Shown: piece after piece, positions 60,702 to 64,000 of the stretch
Layout of the letters: the number at the start of each line of letters is the position of its first letter
Position numbering within the stretch: position 1 is the first letter of the stretch
Origin: CADEED01 sp035502995
GTDB lineage: Bacteria; Pseudomonadota; Gammaproteobacteria; Steroidobacterales; Steroidobacteraceae
Length of the DNA stretch: 64,000 bases
Direction of reading: 5' to 3'
Assembly (NCBI GenBank): GCA_035502995.1
Contig: DATJTW010000123.1
Span: 27,058 to 91,057 of the forward strand
The notes under the pieces: model-generated
What the model was told of the DNA's origin: nothing
The model's input: only the letters and a program-made list of their open reading frames with translations
The model's database searches: none
Made by a program: the position numbers and the translations under genes

Positions 60702-61443
60702 ACAGCGCGCGAAGACGCTCCTGCGTCGCCGGCACGCAGAACAGTTCCGCGCCGATTGCGCCGAACTCGCGTTCGCGGATCAGGGCGTGCCCGGGATTGC
60801 CGAACAGCTCGACGAGGTCGGCGCGCGCCAGCGTGCGCGTGCGCAGCATCGGTTCGCGCGGCAGCGCGGTGAATTCACGGGCGACCTCGAGCGCGCGCGG
60901 AATCACCTGCGCGGCGTCGCACAGCTCGTCGACCAGGCCGACACGCAGCGCCGTCGCCGGATCGACCAGCGCCCCGCGCGTCAGCAACTGAGCCGCGTGA
61001 CCGCCGACCAGCCGGCGGAACGCGCCATGGATGACCGGCCCGGGAAAGAGACCGACCTGCACCTCGTTCAACCCCATCCTGAAATCACCGAGCGCCAGCA
61101 CGCGGTAATCGCCGTGGATCGCGAGCACGGTGCCACCCGCCGGTGAATGCCCGGTCAGCGCGAACACGACCGGCACCGGACTGGTGGCGATCGCCCGTTG
61201 CGCGCGCCACAACTCGACGAACACCTGCGCGACGCCGTCCTTCGGCATCTCGAGCATCGCGCGCACGTCGAGCCCCGCGGTGAACACGCCGGCCGCACCG
61301 CTGATCACGATCGCGGCGTCGTCCTTCGCGGCGCCGACCGCTGTCGACAGCAGCTTCAGCAGCTCGAGGTTCAACGCGTTCACGGGCGGGCGCGCCAACC
61401 GCAGCTCGCGAATCCGGCCGGGGTGTTCGAGGATGTCGAGCAT
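60688..61443 (-). CDS. Enoyl-CoA hydratase/isomerase family protein
   Basis: A 251-residue crotonase-fold protein. The oxyanion-hole segments are SGAAGVFTAGLDVRAML and LTGHSPAGGTVLAIHGDYRV, followed by MGLNEVQVGLFPG. The NEVQVG motif suggests Delta3,Delta2-enoyl-CoA isomerase rather than hydratase. Start ATG 61443 overlaps the truD stop by one base (TGATG). It is an extra gene between truD and surE compared with E. coli. Confidence 0.85.
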   Translation of the reverse strand: MLDILEHPGRIRELRLARPPVNALNLELLKLLSTAVGAAKDDAAIVISGAAGVFTAGLDVRAMLEMPKDGVAQVFVELWRAQRAIATSPVPVVFALTGHSPAGGTVLAIHGDYRVLALGDFRMGLNEVQVGLFPGPVIHGAFRRLVGGHAAQLLTRGALVDPATALRVGLVDELCDAAQVIPRALEVAREFTALPREPMLRTRTLARADLVELFGNPGHALIREREFGAIGAELFCVPATQERLRALFRKK

Positions 61444-62516
61444 CAGGATTCTCCGTCGCCGGCCGCGATGATCTCGCGAAGCACGGTGGTCGCGAAACTG
61501 CCGGCGGCGAGTTCGAAGCGCAGCCGCAGGACGTCGCCCGAATACTCGCTGTGCAGTGCACCGACGCGCAGGCGCATGGCGCGGCGTTCGGCGTTCATGC
61601 GCTCGGACGCGATCACCGCGAGCGCCTCGGGAAAACGCGCGGCGACCGATTCCTCGAGCGCGCGCACGTCGCCGGTCGCCAGCGACTCGCCCTCGCCGAC
61701 CAGCGGCGCGGTGGGATGCACATCGAGCGCGGCGACACGGGCCGCGAGATCGCCATCGACGGCGTCGACCGCGAACACGCTGCCGCGCCCGTCGAGATTC
61801 GCGACGTCGCCCGCGCGCAGCCGGTTCCAGCTGCCGTCGGCCACGCGTTCGCCGAGGATCGCGTTGAACACCAGGCTGCGGGCGGCGGACAACATGAACC
61901 CGGCGTCGCCACGACCGCGCGAACGAGGGCGGACACCGGCGCTGGATGCCAGGCGTTCCGCCGTTCGCATCACGTCGGCGAGATTGCCCGCGTCGCGGCC
62001 GAACCGCTGCTCGCCGAAGTAGTTGGGCACGCCGCCGGTTGCGATGCCGGCGATGCGCTCGGCGAGCGCCGCCGGATCGCAGGTCACGCCGCGCGCGACG
62101 ATCTCGAAGCGATTGCCGGCCAGCGCGCCGCGCGGCAGTTTCCGCTGGTGCGCGGCCGCCGCGATCACCTCGTAGCCCTCGCCCGCCAGCCCGAGGAATT
62201 CCGCGGCGGTACGTTTGCCGCGGGGCACGGTGAAGTACTGCGTGGTCACGGCATTGCGGTCCTTCATGCCGGCGAACCCCACGTCGAAGGGTTTGCAGCC
62301 GGCGGCGCGCGCCAGCTCGCGCGCGACCCACTCGGTGTTCGCGCCGAGCTTGCGGACGTGCAGCAACGCATGCGGGCCGTCGCCGCCGGCCTCGAAGCCC
62401 AGGATTTCGTCGACGACGAAGTCCTGCGGAACCGAACGCAGCACGCCGCTGGCGAGCGGACCCCCATGGGCGAAGGGCGGCGCGAGCGCGGCGCGCCGCC
62501 AGGAATCCGGGATCAC
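61443..62516 (-). CDS. truD: tRNA pseudouridine(13) synthase TruD
   Basis: TruD makes pseudouridine 13 in tRNA-Glu. The 357-residue protein has the catalytic Asp in GFAGMKDRNAVTTQYF and the later GGVPNYFGEQRFGRD. Start GTG 62516 shares bases with the ispF stop (GTGA). The ispD-ispF-truD order is the conserved gammaproteobacterial one. Confidence 0.93.
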   Translation of the reverse strand: MIPDSWRRAALAPPFAHGGPLASGVLRSVPQDFVVDEILGFEAGGDGPHALLHVRKLGANTEWVARELARAAGCKPFDVGFAGMKDRNAVTTQYFTVPRGKRTAAEFLGLAGEGYEVIAAAAHQRKLPRGALAGNRFEIVARGVTCDPAALAERIAGIATGGVPNYFGEQRFGRDAGNLADVMRTAERLASSAGVRPRSRGRGDAGFMLSAARSLVFNAILGERVADGSWNRLRAGDVANLDGRGSVFAVDAVDGDLAARVAALDVHPTAPLVGEGESLATGDVRALEESVAARFPEALAVIASERMNAERRAMRLRVGALHSEYSGDVLRLRFELAAGSFATTVLREIIAAGDGES

Positions 62517-62989
62517 GCGCTCTCGAGCAGCACGACGGCCTGCGCCGCGAGTCCCTCGTTCCGACCGATGAACCCGAGGTGTTCGGTGGTGGTCGCCTTG
62601 ATGTTCACCTGGTTCTCGGTGACGCCGAGCATCTGCGCCAGCGAGCGGCGGATCTCGAGTCGATAGGGCGAGACGCGTGGCAGTTGCGCGAGTAGCGTGA
62701 TGTCGGCGTTGCCCACCTTGAGCTTGCGCACGGCCAGCATGTCCAGCACCGCCGCGACGAAGCGCCGGCTCTCGGCGCCTTTCCACATCGGATCGCTGTC
62801 CGGAAAATGCAGCCCGATGTCACCGAGCCCGGCGGCGCCGAGCATCGCGTCGCAGAGCGCGTGCAGCACCACGTCACCGTCGCTGTGCGCGACCACGCCG
62901 CGCGTGTGCGGGATGCGGATGCCGCCGAGCACCACGGAATCGCCGGGACCATAGGCATGGACATCGAAACCCGAACCGATGCGCATCAA
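62513..62989 (-). CDS. ispF: 2-C-methyl-D-erythritol 2,4-cyclodiphosphate synthase IspF
   Basis: IspF closes the cyclodiphosphate in the MEP isoprenoid pathway. The 158-residue protein has GFDVHAYGPGD with the Zn ligands Asp/His, GVVAHSDGDVVLHALCDA and GDIGLHFPDSDP. Length is typical. It overlaps ispD by 4 bp. Confidence 0.96.
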   Translation of the reverse strand: MMRIGSGFDVHAYGPGDSVVLGGIRIPHTRGVVAHSDGDVVLHALCDAMLGAAGLGDIGLHFPDSDPMWKGAESRRFVAAVLDMLAVRKLKVGNADITLLAQLPRVSPYRLEIRRSLAQMLGVTENQVNIKATTTEHLGFIGRNEGLAAQAVVLLESA

Positions 62990-63690
62990 CTCTTCTCCCT
63001 CGTCTCGAGAATCGCGGCCGCGAGCGCGAGGTCGTCGGCCGTCGTGACCTTGATGTTATCCGCTCGGCCCGCGACGAGTCGCGGCCGGAAGCCGGCCCAC
63101 TCGATGGCCTGCGCCTCGTCGGTCGGAATCCTGCCGGCCGCCAGCGCCGCGTCGAGCGCCCGCGCGAGATGTCCGTGGCGAAACGCCTGCGGAGTCGCCG
63201 CGCGCCACAGTCCCGCGCGCTCGATCGTCGCGTCGACCGTCGGCGGATCCGCGGCGTTCGCGGCGCGCTTCAGCGTGTCGGCCAGTGGAATCGCGAGCAG
63301 GCCACCGACCTCGTGCGCGGCCAGCTCGCGTTTCAGCGCCGCGAGATCGGCCGGCGCGAAGCACGGGCGTGCGGCATCGTGCACCAGGATCCAGTCGTCC
63401 TCGCGCGCGTGTTTCGCAAGCGCCGCCAGGCCGGCGCGCACCGAGTGCACACGCTCCGCGCCGCCCGGCGCGGTCTCGATCAATCGCGACCGGCGCGCGG
63501 CGATCGTCGGCCACGTCGCATCGCCGGGCGACACGACCACGACGATGCCGACGCAATCGGGATCGGCTTCGAAGGGCGCGAGGGAGTGTTCGATGACGGT
63601 CGACGTAAGGAGCGCGGCGTATTGCTTGGGCACGGACGACGAGAACCGGCGACCGCTGCCCGCGGCCGGAATGACGACGAAGTAGCGCAC
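62986..63690 (-). CDS. ispD: 2-C-methyl-D-erythritol 4-phosphate cytidylyltransferase IspD
   Basis: IspD attaches CMP to methylerythritol phosphate. The 234-residue protein begins RYFVVIPAAGSGRRFSSSVPKQYAAL, though only AAGSGRRF and KQY are diagnostic, and contains VHDAARPCFAPADL. It lies downstream of ftsB by ~10 bp, as in E. coli. Confidence 0.96.
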   Translation of the reverse strand: MRYFVVIPAAGSGRRFSSSVPKQYAALLTSTVIEHSLAPFEADPDCVGIVVVVSPGDATWPTIAARRSRLIETAPGGAERVHSVRAGLAALAKHAREDDWILVHDAARPCFAPADLAALKRELAAHEVGGLLAIPLADTLKRAANAADPPTVDATIERAGLWRAATPQAFRHGHLARALDAALAAGRIPTDEAQAIEWAGFRPRLVAGRADNIKVTTADDLALAAAILETREKS

Positions 63691-63699
63691 GCGCGAAGG

Positions 63700-64000
63700 T
63701 TAACGCGCGGCGGTCTGGGTGTGTGCGATGGGTTTGGCCGGTGCGACGCCGGCGGGACGAGTCGGGACCACCTGGTAGAAGGTTTCGTTGCGGCCGATCA
63801 TGCCGAGCTCGCTGCGCGCGCGCTCCTCGATCGCCGCCATGCCCGCCTTCAGGTCCGCGACCTCCGCCACCAACTGCTGGTTGCGCGCGGCGAGCTCGCC
63901 GTTCTCTTCCTTCTGTTTCTCGACGGCATCCGACAACCGCGAGAGCTCGTGCACGCCATCACCCGACAGCCAGAGCCGGTACTGCAGCAGCAGCACGACG
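63700..64000 (-). CDS. ftsB: Cell division protein FtsB (5' end outside window)
   Basis: FtsB is the bitopic divisome protein that joins FtsL and FtsQ. The visible part has LLLQYRLWLSGDGV, the start of the periplasmic side after the transmembrane helix, and a coiled coil (SRLSDAVEKQKEENGELAAR, with heptad-like spacing), ending GMIGRNETFYQVV. The start codon and most of the transmembrane helix lie beyond base 64000. The tail past YQVV (PTRPAGVAPAKPIAHTQTAAR region) is longer than in E. coli. Confidence 0.93.
   Translation of the reverse strand, partial: VVLLLQYRLWLSGDGVHELSRLSDAVEKQKEENGELAARNQQLVAEVADLKAGMAAIEERARSELGMIGRNETFYQVVPTRPAGVAPAKPIAHTQTAAR

Overview
The window is a gene-dense, high-GC chromosomal segment of a gammaproteobacterium. 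It has no rRNA, tRNA, CRISPR array or intact insertion sequence that I could find. Conserved gene orders identify the class: fabH-plsX-rpmF-yceD beside yceF-rluC-rne, exbB-exbD-msbA-lpxK-ycaR-kdsB, rpoE-rseA-rseB-lepA-lepB-rnc-era-recO-pdxJ-acpS, ygfX-sdhE-sdhBADC beside ygfZ, and ftsB-ispD-ispF-truD-surE-pcm. The recJ-RpfE-like pair next to prfB-lysS recalls the Xanthomonas rpf neighbourhood, so a lineage near Xanthomonadales, Nevskiales or Steroidobacterales is likely. The species cannot be named from the sequence alone.

Region by region. 1-1106: the 3' end of an HD-type signalling protein and a stand-alone response regulator. 1137-8614: fatty-acid/phospholipid initiation genes with L32, the Maf nucleotide pyrophosphatase, and the divergent rluC/rne pair with a long rne leader. 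8662-14086: a low-molecular-weight tyrosine phosphatase, a secreted gluzincin-like metallopeptidase lipoprotein, a second lipoprotein and a TPR-GGDEF diguanylate cyclase. 14204-25971: a minus-strand envelope block (MOSC protein, KdsB, LpxK, MsbA, ExbBD, ComEC, LolCDE). 26115-30759: a small exported protein, mfd and a CsiV-like protein. 30767-38755: an eCIS-core (DUF4157) protein, a degenerate PAS-GGDEF protein, nagZ, rlmD, an exonuclease, then acpS, pdxJ, recO, era and rnc.

38766-50284: DUF4845, an unusually long LepB, LepA, a thioredoxin-fold protein, the sigma-E/RseA/RseB module, and a full succinate dehydrogenase operon. That operon carries two different flavinylation/assembly factors: SdhAF4 at its 5' end and SdhE at its 3' end. 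ygfZ is divergent from it. 50285-58311: an alpha/beta-hydrolase that lost its nucleophile, murI, lysS, prfB with its programmed frameshift, a GNAT protein, recJ, an RpfE-like gene and an Mth938-like gene. 58312-58692 is a relatively AT-rich gap containing an inverted-repeat element. 58693-64000: pcm, surE, smr, an enoyl-CoA hydratase/isomerase, truD, ispF, ispD and the 3' part of ftsB.

Most content is core cell biology: envelope lipid A and lipoprotein export, ribosome function, RNA processing, isoprenoids and respiration. At least fifteen gene pairs overlap by exactly four bases (ATGA, GTGA or TTGA), so translational coupling is pervasive. The most unusual features are a LepB whose membrane-anchor hairpin appears three times in tandem, a 173-bp inverted-repeat element downstream of pcm, the double SDH assembly-factor operon, a ComEC whose metallo-beta-lactamase motifs have decayed, a terminator-like hairpin just upstream of mfd, and a 10-bp word repeated five times inside unrelated minus-strand genes. 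I saw no clear multi-gene system that is wholly new.
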